Assembly: GCA_021414085.1 (NCBI GenBank)
Contig: JAIOPC010000010.1
Span: 124,001 to 188,000 of the forward strand
From: Actinomycetes bacterium
Lineage (GTDB): Bacteria; Actinomycetota; Acidimicrobiia; Acidimicrobiales; Ilumatobacteraceae
DNA: 64,000 bases
Reading direction: 5' to 3'
In this document: one piece after another, positions 43,405 through 52,405 of the stretch
Position numbering within the stretch: position 1 is the first letter of the stretch
Layout of the letters: every line of letters starts with the position of its first letter
The notes under the pieces: generated by a model
Databases searched by the model: none
What the model was told of the DNA's origin: nothing
The model's input: only the letters and a program-made list of their open reading frames with translations
Position numbers and translations under genes: made by a program

Positions 43405-44213
43405 CTTCGACTCATTCGGACAACATCGAACTGCTGGCACTGGCAACCAGGCTGGCAGTCGCCGCTGGCGACGGCGCCCGCGATGGCCGAGCCGAACGCG
43501 GCATCGCAGCAACGAGCACCAAGTCGTCGGCCACCGACATGGTCACCGAGTTCGACAAGGCAAGCGAAGCTCTGATCGTCGGCGGCATTCTGGAAGCACG
43601 GCCCGACGATGCGATCATCGGCGAGGAGGGCACCGATACAGCCGGTACCAGCGGTATTACGTGGCTGATCGACCCAATCGACGGCACCACCAACTTTCTC
43701 TACGGCCTGCCGGGATGGGCAGTGTCGATCGCCGCGTCCTCACCCGACGGCACACAGGTCGGCGTGGTCTATGTGCCAACCACCAACGAGCTGTACACCG
43801 CCGTCGCTGGCGAGGGGGCCTTCTTGAATGGTCGCCGTATTCACTGCAGCGAAACCGACCAGCTGGCGCTCGCACTCGTCGCTACAGGTTTCAGCTATCA
43901 AGTCGAGCGCCGTCAGTTGCACGCGCATCGAGTTGCCCACATGCTGCCCCGAGTACGCGATATCCGACGCTTCGGTGCCGCCGCACCGGACCTGTGCTAC
44001 GTCGCGGCTGGGCGCGTCGACGTCTACTTCGAGCAATGGCTCGGCGCATGGGATCTCGCCGCCGGTGAACTCATCGCCCGCGAAGCCGGTTGTCGAACCG
44101 GAAGCCTCGACGGTGGCCCGGTGCGACCCGACTCGGTGCTTGCGGCTAATCCGTCACTCTTCCCGCTGATGCACGCACTCATCGAAGAGATCGACGGCGA
44201 ACATCGCGACTGA
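43401..44213 (+). CDS. Inositol monophosphatase-family phosphatase
   Basis: A 270-residue Mg-dependent phosphatase. The metal site shows IIGEEGTD and the signature WLIDPIDGTTNFLYGLP, and the second motif is WLGAWDLAAGELIAREAGC. The family removes phosphate from inositol-1-phosphate, histidinol phosphate or bisphosphonucleotides. Inositol phosphate fits an actinobacterium making phosphatidylinositol lipids, but this is inference. The TTG start overlaps the preceding stop (TTGA). Confidence 0.87.
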   Translation: MTSTHSDNIELLALATRLAVAAGDGARDGRAERGIAATSTKSSATDMVTEFDKASEALIVGGILEARPDDAIIGEEGTDTAGTSGITWLIDPIDGTTNFLYGLPGWAVSIAASSPDGTQVGVVYVPTTNELYTAVAGEGAFLNGRRIHCSETDQLALALVATGFSYQVERRQLHAHRVAHMLPRVRDIRRFGAAAPDLCYVAAGRVDVYFEQWLGAWDLAAGELIAREAGCRTGSLDGGPVRPDSVLAANPSLFPLMHALIEEIDGEHRD

Positions 44214-44238
44214 CCACCAGCAATAGCCCGCGGCCTGG

Positions 44239-44244
44239 CATCAT
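44239..44244 (+). promoter_or_regulatory. Possible -10 element of the response-regulator operon
   Basis: CATCAT lies 6 bases before the GTG at 44251. The GGAGG in between is only 1 base from the start, too near to act as a normal Shine-Dalgarno, so a leaderless start is likely. Confidence 0.35.
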
Positions 44245-44250
44245 GGAGGC

Positions 44251-44931
44251 GTGGGAACACGCATCCTGTCCGTAGAAGACGACGAACGCATTCGCACCGC
44301 GGTCAAGCTCGCGCTTGAAGACGAAGGCTGGACGGTCGACGAAGCGGGCAGTGGCGAGGAAGCAATCGAGCTCTTCCATCGCGCTGCGCCAGATGTCGTG
44401 CTCATCGACATCATGCTGCCCGGCATCGATGGCTTCGAGCTGTGCCGCACGTTGCGCCGCCACAGCGACGTCCCGATCGTGATGGTCACTGCCCGTAACG
44501 ACACACACGATGTCGTCGCCGGGCTCGAAGCCGGTGCCGACGACTACCTCACCAAACCATTCGCGCCAAAGGAGCTGTCGGCGCGTATCCGCGCGTTGTT
44601 GCGCCGCATTCGCCCCACGGCGCCCGGCCACGCCAAGCTCACTTTCGGCGACCTGGAGATCATTCCTGAGGAAGGCAAGGTCGTCCGCGCGGGCACCGAA
44701 CTGCATCTCACCAAAACCGAGTTCCGTCTTCTGTGCGAATTGGCACAGAACCCGGGCAGCGTGTTCAGCCGCGAGAGCTTGCTCGACAAAGTCTGGGGCT
44801 ACGACTATTTCGGCGACGGTCGCCTGGTTGATGTGCACGTTCGTCGACTGCGCACCAAAGTGGAGGCCGACCCGGCTAACCCGCGCCACGTCGTCACCGT
44901 GCGGGGTCTCGGCTACCGACTGCAATCGTGA
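44251..44931 (+). CDS. OmpR-family response regulator (MtrA/MprA-like)
   Basis: A 226-residue regulator. The receiver domain has the acidic pair VEDDERIR, the phospho-acceptor Asp in VVLIDIMLPGIDGFEL, and ADDYLTKPFAPKELSARIRA. The winged-helix domain has LTKTEFRLLCELAQNPG and the recognition helix in VDVHVRRLRTKVEADP. It is the first gene of a regulator, kinase and GerMN lipoprotein operon like mtrA-mtrB-lpqB, which controls division and cell-wall genes in mycobacteria and streptomycetes. The start is GTG. Confidence 0.9.
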   Translation: MGTRILSVEDDERIRTAVKLALEDEGWTVDEAGSGEEAIELFHRAAPDVVLIDIMLPGIDGFELCRTLRRHSDVPIVMVTARNDTHDVVAGLEAGADDYLTKPFAPKELSARIRALLRRIRPTAPGHAKLTFGDLEIIPEEGKVVRAGTELHLTKTEFRLLCELAQNPGSVFSRESLLDKVWGYDYFGDGRLVDVHVRRLRTKVEADPANPRHVVTVRGLGYRLQS

Positions 44932-46397
44932 CCGAAGCGACGGGTCGGTTGCGAGCTCGCTGGCTGCGGCTCACCGAATGGTGGGACGGCGTCCAGCCGA
45001 GACGACTCAGTTTGCGAGTGCGCATCCTGCTGATGTTTGGGCTCGGCGCACTCCTCCTGTCCGGATTCCTCGCAGCCGCGGCGTACAGCTTCGCTCGCAG
45101 CAGTGTTGTCAACCAACGCGACAACGCCGGCATCGAGCAGGCATACCGGAATGCTCAGGCGGCGCAGAACGACTTGCGGCCGAACGACCCGTCGATGCAG
45201 GCGGCGATGGATCGCCTCCAATCGCTCGGCGTGGCAACGTTCGCCATCAACTATCGCGGCAGCTGGTCGGCGAGTTCCGCCAAGTACACGACGGATGCGA
45301 TCCCGCTGAGCTTGCAACAGCGCGTGATCACCGATTCGACGCCGGCGCGCATGATCACGCTGATCGATGGCCGGCCGGTGCTCGTCGTTGGAATTCCGCT
45401 GACGGTGGCCGAGGGTGGCTACTTCGAGTTCGTGCTGCTCGACGACGCCTCCAGCACGCTCAACAGCGTGCGGCTCAGTCTGCTCTTCGCCGGATTCATC
45501 ACCACCCTGGCGGGCGCATTGCTGGGTACTTTGGTCGCGAATCGCGCGGTCCGTCCGCTTGGCGACGCGGCGCAGGCCGCAAAGGCAATCGCTGGCGGAC
45601 GCCTAGACACCCGGTTGGAGCCATCGGAAGACCCCGACCTACGGGTACTGGCGCACGCATTCAACGACATGGTCGCCGCTCTTCAAGCGCGGGTCGAGCG
45701 CGACGCTCGCTTCGCCAGCGATGTGAGCCACGAGCTGCGTTCCCCACTCATGACCTTGGCCGCCAGTGTCGAAGTGATGCACTCGCGCCGTGAGGAAATG
45801 CCCGAACGTGCACAAGCGGCACTCGATCTACTCGTCGCCGACGTCGCGCGCTTCCAGGGTCTGGTGGAGGACTTGCTCGAAATCTCGCGCTTCGACGCTG
45901 GCGCGATTCGGTTGAATCTGGAAGAGCTTGGCGTTGCCGAGTTCGTCCGCCAAGCAGTCGCCGTCAGCAGCATGCCCAGCACACGCGTGGTAGTCAGCCC
46001 GCGCGCCGAGCGGGTCGTAATCCAGGCCGACCGCCGCCGACTCGCTCGCGTCGTGGCGAACCTGATCGACAACGCCCGACTCCACGGCGGCGGCGACGCA
46101 ACCGTGTCGGTCTGCGAACCCGATGGCGAAGGCGAACCCCTCGCTCACATCTGGATCACTGTCGAGGATCATGGTCCAGGTGTTCCGCTAGAGGAGCGTG
46201 CGCTCGTGTTCGAGCGCTTCGCTCGTGGTGCAGTCGCTGGTCGACGTAGCTCGAGCGATGGAGCCGGGCTCGGCCTCTCGTTGGTCGATGAACACGCGCG
46301 CATCCATGGCGGGCGAGTGTGGGTCGAGGATCGCCTGGACGCGCAACCTGGCGCCCGTTTCGTGCTTGAGTTAGCAGCCGATGAGGTGACCGAGTGA
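44928..46397 (+). CDS. Sensor histidine kinase (MtrB-like)
   Basis: A 489-residue membrane kinase. Two membrane segments (about 31-52 and 177-200) flank an extracytoplasmic sensor, followed by HAMP, the dimerisation domain with the phospho-His in FASDVSHELRSPLMTLAA, and the ATPase domain with N (VVANLIDNARLHGG), DHGPGV and GAGLGLSLV boxes. It should phosphorylate the adjacent regulator. The ATG/GTG overlaps on both sides (4 bases) indicate tight coupling with the regulator and lipoprotein genes. Confidence 0.9.
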   Translation: MTEATGRLRARWLRLTEWWDGVQPRRLSLRVRILLMFGLGALLLSGFLAAAAYSFARSSVVNQRDNAGIEQAYRNAQAAQNDLRPNDPSMQAAMDRLQSLGVATFAINYRGSWSASSAKYTTDAIPLSLQQRVITDSTPARMITLIDGRPVLVVGIPLTVAEGGYFEFVLLDDASSTLNSVRLSLLFAGFITTLAGALLGTLVANRAVRPLGDAAQAAKAIAGGRLDTRLEPSEDPDLRVLAHAFNDMVAALQARVERDARFASDVSHELRSPLMTLAASVEVMHSRREEMPERAQAALDLLVADVARFQGLVEDLLEISRFDAGAIRLNLEELGVAEFVRQAVAVSSMPSTRVVVSPRAERVVIQADRRRLARVVANLIDNARLHGGGDATVSVCEPDGEGEPLAHIWITVEDHGPGVPLEERALVFERFARGAVAGRRSSSDGAGLGLSLVDEHARIHGGRVWVEDRLDAQPGARFVLELAADEVTE

Positions 46398-47011
46398 AGC
46401 GCGCTCACGGGATGATGCTCGCCCTGCTGGTAACAGTCGGCACAGCAGGATGCGGCATCGCGTCCGACGACGGTCCTCGCGATATTGCTGCCGCCGACCA
46501 GGTCGAACTGGGTCTCGGTAGCGACAGCAACGCGGGCGCCGCCATCGGAACTGCTCGCGTGTACTTCCTGTCACCTGAAGTCGTGGGGCAAGCAGCGTTG
46601 TTGGAGTCCGTCGCGCGCGATGTCGCGGAAACCCCAACAGCGCTGCTGCAGGCATTGCTCGCCGGTCCGAACCAGACCGAGCAGGCGAATCAGTTCCGCA
46701 CGGCGCTGCCCGCCGGCACCGAATTGCTCGATGCCCGCCGGCAAGGCTTCGTGTTGCGCGTCGACCTCTCCGACGCCGTACTTGAGTTGTCCGGTCAGGT
46801 GCTGATCACCGCGATCGCGCAGATTGTGTTCACTGCTTCAGAGATCGATGGCGTGCGCGGCGTCACGATCTTGGTTGCGGGGGCCGATCAGCAATGGCCG
46901 GTCGGCAGCGGCGAGCTGTCCAGCACGCCGCTGACGGTTTACGACTACCCGGGGTTGGTGCCGTCGTCGCAACCGGATTACCCGCCGTTCCCCTCGCCCA
47001 CCACGGCGTAG
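46394..47011 (+). CDS. GerMN-domain lipoprotein (LpqB-like, short)
   Basis: A 205-residue exported lipoprotein. The signal peptide ends in GTAGCG, a lipobox with the lipidated Cys at residue 20. The single GerMN domain spans about 50-175 (ARVYFLSPE, LLQALLAGPNQTEQ, LDARRQGFVLRVDLSDAV). LpqB, the accessory lipoprotein of MtrB, also starts with this domain but has a beta-propeller after it, which is absent here. It may therefore modulate the adjacent kinase. The GTG overlaps the kinase stop. Confidence 0.83.
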   Translation: MKRAHGMMLALLVTVGTAGCGIASDDGPRDIAAADQVELGLGSDSNAGAAIGTARVYFLSPEVVGQAALLESVARDVAETPTALLQALLAGPNQTEQANQFRTALPAGTELLDARRQGFVLRVDLSDAVLELSGQVLITAIAQIVFTASEIDGVRGVTILVAGADQQWPVGSGELSSTPLTVYDYPGLVPSSQPDYPPFPSPTTA

Positions 47012-47030
47012 CTGCAATCCAGGCGCACAA

Positions 47031-48065
47031 TCAGCCGAAGAAGACGCCTGCGACTTCGTTGTAGAGGTGCATATCGACGGGGCGCGTGCGACCGACGGCT
47101 TCCGACAGCGGTGCGGTCATCACTTCCCCACCGCGCATGGCGACCATGTGTCCCCACGCGCCAGCGTGCACCGCGTCGATAGCCGCGACGCCGTATCGGG
47201 TACTCAACACGCGATCGAACGCTGTCGGCGTCCCGCCGCGTTGGATGTGTCCGAGCAGCACCATGCGGCTCTCGAAGCCGGTGCGCTCTTCGATTGCGTT
47301 GGCAATCGTTTGCGCGACGCCGCCTAAGCGCACGTGACCGAATTGGTCGAGGACCTTGTCGCGACTGTGCATCGAACCCTCGAGTGGCTCGGCGCCTTCG
47401 GCGACGACGACGATCGAGGCGTATCGTCCACGTTCGTGTCGGCTGCGCAGTTGCGCGCACACAGCGTCGATGTCGAATGGTTGCTCGGGAATCAGGATCG
47501 CGGTGGCACCGCCAGCGATGCCCGCGTAGGTGGCGATCCATCCGCTGTCGCGGCCCATCACCTCGACGACCATGACGCGATCGTGGCTCTCCGCAGTCGT
47601 GTGTAAACGATCGATCGCATCGGTCGCGATCTGCACTGCGGTGTTGAACCCGAACGTCACATCGGTACCGACAACGTCGTTGTCGATCGTCTTCGGGATA
47701 CCCACGATCGGCAGATTGCGATCGGCGTGCAACTTGCATGCGACCGACAGCGAGCCGTTGCCGCCGATCACGACGAGCGCATCCAGCTGCATCTCACGGA
47801 ACGTGTCGACAACTTCCTGCACGCCTGTGGCATGGTCGTACGGACTTCCTCGCCGCGTACCCAGCATGGTGCCGCCCTTGGGCAGCATGCCGCGTAACGT
47901 CGCCACATTGAGCTCGGTGAAGCGTCGCTCGCGCACACCGTCCCACGCATCGTAGAAACCAAACAATTCGTCGCCGTAGACCTGTTCGCCCTTGCGCACA
48001 ACCGCGCGAATCGCCGCGTTGAGTCCGGGACAATCGCCCCCACCTGTCAGAATGCCGACGCGCAT
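47031..48065 (-). CDS. pfkA: 6-phosphofructokinase (probably ATP-dependent)
   Basis: A 344-residue phosphofructokinase. VGILTGGGDCPGLNAAIRAV, the catalytic PKTIDNDVVGTD and VMVVEVMGRDSGWIA are clear. The donor-selecting positions read GGNGS (Gly at the position equivalent to E. coli 104) and PKTIDND (Lys at the equivalent of 124). Gly104 points to ATP, while Lys124 is shared with PPi enzymes; such mixed actinobacterial forms are usually ATP-dependent, though PPi use cannot be excluded. A TACCAT hexamer sits 6 bases before the ATG, predicting a leaderless message. Confidence 0.9.
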   Translation of the reverse strand: MRVGILTGGGDCPGLNAAIRAVVRKGEQVYGDELFGFYDAWDGVRERRFTELNVATLRGMLPKGGTMLGTRRGSPYDHATGVQEVVDTFREMQLDALVVIGGNGSLSVACKLHADRNLPIVGIPKTIDNDVVGTDVTFGFNTAVQIATDAIDRLHTTAESHDRVMVVEVMGRDSGWIATYAGIAGGATAILIPEQPFDIDAVCAQLRSRHERGRYASIVVVAEGAEPLEGSMHSRDKVLDQFGHVRLGGVAQTIANAIEERTGFESRMVLLGHIQRGGTPTAFDRVLSTRYGVAAIDAVHAGAWGHMVAMRGGEVMTAPLSEAVGRTRPVDMHLYNEVAGVFFG

Positions 48066-48071
48066 ATCAAA

Positions 48072-48077
48072 ATGGTA
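48072..48077 (-). promoter_or_regulatory. -10 element of a leaderless promoter for pfkA
   Basis: TACCAT on the minus strand, 6 bases before the ATG at 48065. Confidence 0.45.
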
Positions 48078-48112
48078 CGGCTGCTGGAGTGAGACGGAGG
48101 TGATGGCTGAGA

Positions 48113-48472
48113 ATGAAATGGGATTCCTCGCGGACGGTTCCGTGGAAACGACTGTGCATCGAGTGGGCCGTCGTCGCGGCGGTCGTCGCCGCCGTGTCGT
48201 TCTCGGCAACCGACAATCGCAGGCTCTCCAGCTACCTGGCCCTCCTGCTCGGTGGCGCCGTATACCTGGTGGTCGGCGCGACCATGGCCAAGCTCGGCTA
48301 CCAACGTAAGTCCCTGAAGCAAATGCGCGCCGAGGTGGCCGCCGCCCCACGGCGCACGGTCGGGTCGTCCTCCACGGCGGAAAGGTCGGCTACAACGGTG
48401 CGGCCAAAGCCCGCCCCCACAAAGCGAACCTCAGGGAGCGCCGGCCAGCGACCAGCGAAGCGGCGCCGGTGA
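48113..48472 (+). CDS. Small two-helix membrane protein upstream of glpK
   Basis: A 119-residue protein with two membrane helices (about residues 16-30 and 39-60) and a long basic Ala/Pro/Arg tail (residues 75-119). I do not recognise the family. The stop overlaps the glpK GTG (GTGA), so it is coupled to glycerol kinase. GGAGG is 12 bases before the ATG, a little far, so the start is uncertain. Confidence 0.6.
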   Translation: MKWDSSRTVPWKRLCIEWAVVAAVVAAVSFSATDNRRLSSYLALLLGGAVYLVVGATMAKLGYQRKSLKQMRAEVAAAPRRTVGSSSTAERSATTVRPKPAPTKRTSGSAGQRPAKRRR

Positions 48473-49980
48473 CTACTCATGCCGCAACCAGTCCCTCCTG
48501 CGTGATTGCAATCGACGCAGGGACTACCGGCGTGCGGAGTCGCGCCGTGTTCCCCAAGGTCGGCGCGGTCAGCGCAACGGCGGTCGCGTCGTATCGCGAG
48601 TTCACGCAGCACTTTCCAGAACCGGGGTGGGTCGAACACGACGCGGTCGAGATCTGGTCCGCGGTCAAGGCCACGCTCGCCGATGTCGTGCAGCAGGTGG
48701 GCTCTGCAAGTGTCGCCGCTATCGGCATCACCAACCAGCGCGAAACCGTGCTGGCATGGAACCGTCGCACCGGCGAACCGTACGGCACCGCGATCGTGTG
48801 GCAAGACCGGCGCACCGCTGCGCGCTGCGATCAACTGGCCGCCGAGGGCTGGTTGCCCGAAGTGCGCGCCACGACCGGGTTAGTGCTTGACCCCTACTTC
48901 TCCGGTTCCAAAATCGAATGGTTGCTCGCCAATCGCAGCATCCCCGTCGACGACGAGCTCGCGATTGGCACCATCGACAGCTGGCTGCTGTGGAACCTGA
49001 CTGGCGGCAAGGTGCATGCGACCGACGCGTCGAACGCCAGTCGCACGATGCTGTTCGATATTCGCACTTTGCAGTGGAGCGAGGCGATGTGCGGTCTATT
49101 CGGAGTTCCAATGTCGGCGCTTCCCACGGTGATGCCGTCCAGCGGCCGGTTCGGCGTCACCTCCGATGCGTGCGGCGCGCCATCGGGCATTCCGATCGCG
49201 GGCATCGCGGGCGATCAACAATCCGCGTTGTTCGGGCAGGCCTGTTTTTCGCCCGGCATGGCGAAGAACACGTACGGCACCGGCAGCTTCATTTTGCTCA
49301 ACGTCGGCGAGCAGTGCCCTCCGGTCGCCGAGGGAATGCTCACCACCGTTGGCTGGACCACTAGCGACTCGACGACATACGCGCTCGAGGGTGCCGTCTT
49401 TGTGACGGGAGCGGCTGTCCAGTGGCTGCGCGACGGAATCGAAGTGATTGCGAGCGCAGCCGAAGTCGGGCCGCTGGCCGCGTCGGTCCCCGACAACGGC
49501 GGCGTGTACCTCGTGCCCGCGTTCGCGGGACTCGGTAGCCCGTGGTGGGATCCATACGCCCGGGGCACCATCGTGGGTATCACTCGTGGCAGCACGAAGG
49601 CACACCTGGCACGGGCCGTAGTGGAAGCTATGGCCTACCAAACGCGCGACGCGGTCGACGCGATGTCGTTGGCGGCTGGCGTCGACATCAAGGATCTGCG
49701 CGTCGACGGCGGCGCGTCGGTGATGGACGACATGCTGCAGTTTCAGGCCGATCAGTTGGGCGTGACCGTACGCCGTCCGTCGGACCAAGAAACCACGGCA
49801 CTTGGGGCCGCCTACCTTGCCGGTCTCGCCGAAGGCGTGTGGCCATCGCTCGCCGCGATCACGGCCGAGTGGACAGTCGAGGCAGTCTTCGAACCCGCAA
49901 GCGACCGCACGATTGCCGATCTCGCGCACGCCGGGTGGCAACGCGCGGTCGAACGTTCACGCGACTGGGTACAACATTGA
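48469..49980 (+). CDS. glpK: Glycerol kinase
   Basis: A 503-residue FGGY kinase that phosphorylates glycerol to sn-glycerol-3-phosphate. IAIDAGTTGVRSRAV, ITNQRETVLAW, IVWQDRRTA, GIAGDQQSALFGQACF, KNTYGTGSF and VDGGASVMDDMLQFQADQLG are glycerol kinase hallmarks. The product is oxidised by GlpD, whose gene begins at 62894. No glycerol facilitator is present in the window. The GTG overlaps the stop of the preceding membrane-protein gene. Confidence 0.94.
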   Translation: MTTHAATSPSCVIAIDAGTTGVRSRAVFPKVGAVSATAVASYREFTQHFPEPGWVEHDAVEIWSAVKATLADVVQQVGSASVAAIGITNQRETVLAWNRRTGEPYGTAIVWQDRRTAARCDQLAAEGWLPEVRATTGLVLDPYFSGSKIEWLLANRSIPVDDELAIGTIDSWLLWNLTGGKVHATDASNASRTMLFDIRTLQWSEAMCGLFGVPMSALPTVMPSSGRFGVTSDACGAPSGIPIAGIAGDQQSALFGQACFSPGMAKNTYGTGSFILLNVGEQCPPVAEGMLTTVGWTTSDSTTYALEGAVFVTGAAVQWLRDGIEVIASAAEVGPLAASVPDNGGVYLVPAFAGLGSPWWDPYARGTIVGITRGSTKAHLARAVVEAMAYQTRDAVDAMSLAAGVDIKDLRVDGGASVMDDMLQFQADQLGVTVRRPSDQETTALGAAYLAGLAEGVWPSLAAITAEWTVEAVFEPASDRTIADLAHAGWQRAVERSRDWVQH

Positions 49981-50001
49981 GACCCGCGATCTAGGAGGAC
50001 C

Positions 50002-50505
50002 ATGTCGAACGCTTTAGAACCCGACTGCATTCATGTTGTCATCGAGATACCCCGCGGAAGTCGCAACAAGTACGAAATCGATCACGACACCGGGCGCGTG
50101 TTCCTTGATCGACGGCTGTTCACGGCGACCACCTATCCGGCTGACTACGGGTTCATTCCCGAAACGTTGGGAGGCGATGGCGACCCACTCGACGCGCTGG
50201 TGCTACTCGAAGACCCGGTGTATCCGGGCGTTTGGGTGCAGGCACGACCGGTCGGAGTGTTGTACATGCACGACGAGGCTGGCGAAGACGCCAAGATTCT
50301 GTGCGTTCCGCCCAACGAGCCACGCTGGCAGACGGTGCACGATCTCGGCGACCTGACGCCACAACTCGTGCAAGAGATCCAGCATTTCTTCGAGGTCTAC
50401 AAAGCGCTCGAGCCGGGCAAGTCTTCCTCTACCGCCGGACTGGCCGGGCGCGACGCCGCGTGGGAAGCAATCCGCACGGCCCGCGCCAACTTCCGCCCGC
50501 ACTAG
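50002..50505 (+). CDS. ppa: Inorganic pyrophosphatase (family I)
   Basis: A 167-residue soluble enzyme that splits pyrophosphate released by biosynthesis. VIEIPRGSRNKYEID, ADYGFIPETLGGDGDPLDAL (with the D-x-D-P-x-D signature) and DEAGEDAKILCVP contain the metal and substrate ligands. AGGAGG lies 6 bases before the ATG, 21 bases after glpK. The stop overlaps the convergent ROK kinase gene by 4 bases. Confidence 0.95.
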   Translation: MSNALEPDCIHVVIEIPRGSRNKYEIDHDTGRVFLDRRLFTATTYPADYGFIPETLGGDGDPLDALVLLEDPVYPGVWVQARPVGVLYMHDEAGEDAKILCVPPNEPRWQTVHDLGDLTPQLVQEIQHFFEVYKALEPGKSSSTAGLAGRDAAWEAIRTARANFRPH

Positions 50506-51434
50506 TGCAGGTCTGCGAGTAGCGCGGCGCCGATGGCGCCCGCCTGTTCTCCTAGTTGCGCGAACGCCAACGAGGGGTGTGGACGCAGATCGGGCGCGTA
50601 GAGCAATTCGCCGAACCAATGCTTGATCGGGGCGAGGAACACATCCGCACCTACCGCCAAGCCACCACCGAGCACGAACATCGCGGGGTCGAGAACGTTC
50701 GTCAGGTTGACCAGGCCAAGCGCGACCCAGCGGCTGTACTCGTCGACAACGGCAACTGCGTTCGCGTCTTGCTCGCGCGCCGCAGCAGCAACATGCTCGC
50801 CGCGCACCTGGCTCGGGTCGCCACCCGCCAGGTCGATCACGCGCATAATCCCCTTGCCATCGTGCACACGACGCGCCAGCCATGCCAGTCCAGAACCCGA
50901 CGCGTAGCGCTCCCAACAACCGCGCCGACCGCATGGGCAGGGCGGGCCATCCGGGTCCACCACCATGTGGCCGATTTCTCCGGCAAAGCCATTCGTGCCG
51001 CGCATCAAGGCCCCGTTAGCAACAACGCCGCCACCGACTCCTGTGCCGAGTGTGACCATCACGAAGTCATCGACGCCACGCCCGGCGCCGTGCTTCCATT
51101 CCGCCGCCGCCGCACACGTCGCGTCGCTATCGACCCGAACGAAACACCCGAGCCGCTTGCCAAGTAGCTCGCCCACCAGCAGGTCGTTAACACCAACGAG
51201 GTTTGGTGCTGCCCGCAGCGTCCCGTCGCGGGTAACAAGCCCAGGCATGCCGACACCGAGTGAGTCCCAGGGCAGCATCGCTTGCGCGAGCTCGGTGACA
51301 GTCTCGATCAGCAGGTCGGCAGTCTTCGGCGTCGGTCGCCTCTGTTCGTCAACAACCCCGCCATTCGCGTCGAGCGCCAGTGCCAGGCACTTAGTTCCGC
51401 CGACGTCGATACCAAGCCGACGTGACGAGCTCAT
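50502..51434 (-). CDS. ROK-family glucokinase
   Basis: A 310-residue ROK kinase. GIDVGGTKCLALALD, the catalytic Asp in RVDSDATCAAAAEW, TLGTGVGGGVVANG, GHMVVDPDGPPCPCGRRGCW (full C-x-C-G-x-x-G-C zinc site) and VLGGGLAVG are present. It is closer to the actinobacterial glucokinase pattern than the other ROK protein at 34812-35672. The ATG overlaps the stop of the SRPBCC gene (ATGA). Confidence 0.9.
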   Translation of the reverse strand: MSSSRRLGIDVGGTKCLALALDANGGVVDEQRRPTPKTADLLIETVTELAQAMLPWDSLGVGMPGLVTRDGTLRAAPNLVGVNDLLVGELLGKRLGCFVRVDSDATCAAAAEWKHGAGRGVDDFVMVTLGTGVGGGVVANGALMRGTNGFAGEIGHMVVDPDGPPCPCGRRGCWERYASGSGLAWLARRVHDGKGIMRVIDLAGGDPSQVRGEHVAAAAREQDANAVAVVDEYSRWVALGLVNLTNVLDPAMFVLGGGLAVGADVFLAPIKHWFGELLYAPDLRPHPSLAFAQLGEQAGAIGAALLADLH

Positions 51435-51865
51435 GCCTCCGCGCGGGCTTTGAGTTCGCGGACGGTATTCAGAATGCGCACCTCAGCGCGACGCTTCACG
51501 AACCCCGGCAGCGGCACAACCAACTCGATGGCCAGGTCGTAGCGCACCTCGGTGCCGCCGTTGGCCGCCGGCGAGAAGTGGTAAGCACCGTCGATCGTGC
51601 GCATGATGTCGCCGCGCACCATGTGCCATGCGAGAACGTTCGGCGCCTGCGAGTAGTCGTAGCTGAGCGTGTAGTGGGTGCTGCGCCCGAGCGCCGATGC
51701 CCGGTACTCGACCTGATCAGGGCGTCCGTCGCCGTCGCGGCTGCGCACAATGACGTCTTTCACGTCCTTGGCCCAGTCGGGGTAACTCTCGAACTCGCAC
51801 GCGATGGCCCACACGCGCTCAGGCGCCGCGGCGATGGTGATGGTCTGTGACGCCGTTTCTGCCAT
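51431..51865 (-). CDS. SRPBCC-family (START-like) protein
   Basis: A 144-residue protein of the polyketide cyclase/START-like helix-grip fold. ITIAAAPERVWAIACEFESY, PDWAKDVKDVIV and GGTEVRYDLAIELVVPLPGF are typical. Members bind hydrophobic ligands; the ligand is unknown. It is translationally coupled to the glucokinase gene downstream. A TAGAAC hexamer (51872-51877) 6 bases before the ATG could be a weak leaderless -10. Confidence 0.82.
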   Translation of the reverse strand: MAETASQTITIAAAPERVWAIACEFESYPDWAKDVKDVIVRSRDGDGRPDQVEYRASALGRSTHYTLSYDYSQAPNVLAWHMVRGDIMRTIDGAYHFSPAANGGTEVRYDLAIELVVPLPGFVKRRAEVRILNTVRELKARAEA

Positions 51866-51918
51866 GGAGATGTTCTACCTGATCCTTGTTGTTGAACGAC
51901 CGTTGCCCGTGGCCGACC

Positions 51919-52401
51919 TTACGGTTGGCCGATCTTGCGATTGGAGGGTTTCGCCGCCGGATTGACCCGCGGCCCGTAAGAACCGTACCTCGCCGCCCAT
52001 ACCCCGTTGCTGCCAATGCCGAACATGGGCACCAACACCGCGAACGCCAAGGCGTTCAACTGGCTGTCGTCGAGCCCGACCACGCCGATGCTGGCGGCAC
52101 TGAAGGACGCCACCACTTGAACGACCAATGCGGTGAGCAACGCGCGTTTGACCGGTGGTGGCGCGGTCGTCCCGGTGAGCAGGTAAAGGTTGGCAACTCC
52201 AACTTCCTGCACGCGCGAGCGCTCTAGCGCGGCGGCGTAGGCCCACAGCGACGAACCGACGCCGACCGCAAAGAGCGCGATTGAGACAACCGCGATCAAT
52301 ACCTGAGCCCAGCGCTCGGTGCGCAACGGCACGGCTATCGCCAGGGCCACAACGAAGACGCCCGTTCCAACTACGTCGACGCGCACCACTCGAGAGTTCA
52401 C
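51919..52401 (-). CDS. Four-helix membrane protein of unknown function
   Basis: A 160-residue protein with four membrane helices (about residues 7-24, 33-56, 78-99 and 105-122) and a basic C-terminus (GPRVNPAAKPSNRKIG). I do not recognise the family. The GTG start lies 4 bases after the PimB'-like stop, so it belongs to the same operon. A longer in-frame extension overlaps that gene and is rejected. Confidence 0.68.
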   Translation of the reverse strand: MNSRVVRVDVVGTGVFVVALAIAVPLRTERWAQVLIAVVSIALFAVGVGSSLWAYAAALERSRVQEVGVANLYLLTGTTAPPPVKRALLTALVVQVVASFSAASIGVVGLDDSQLNALAFAVLVPMFGIGSNGVWAARYGSYGPRVNPAAKPSNRKIGQP

Positions 52402-52405
52402 GGCA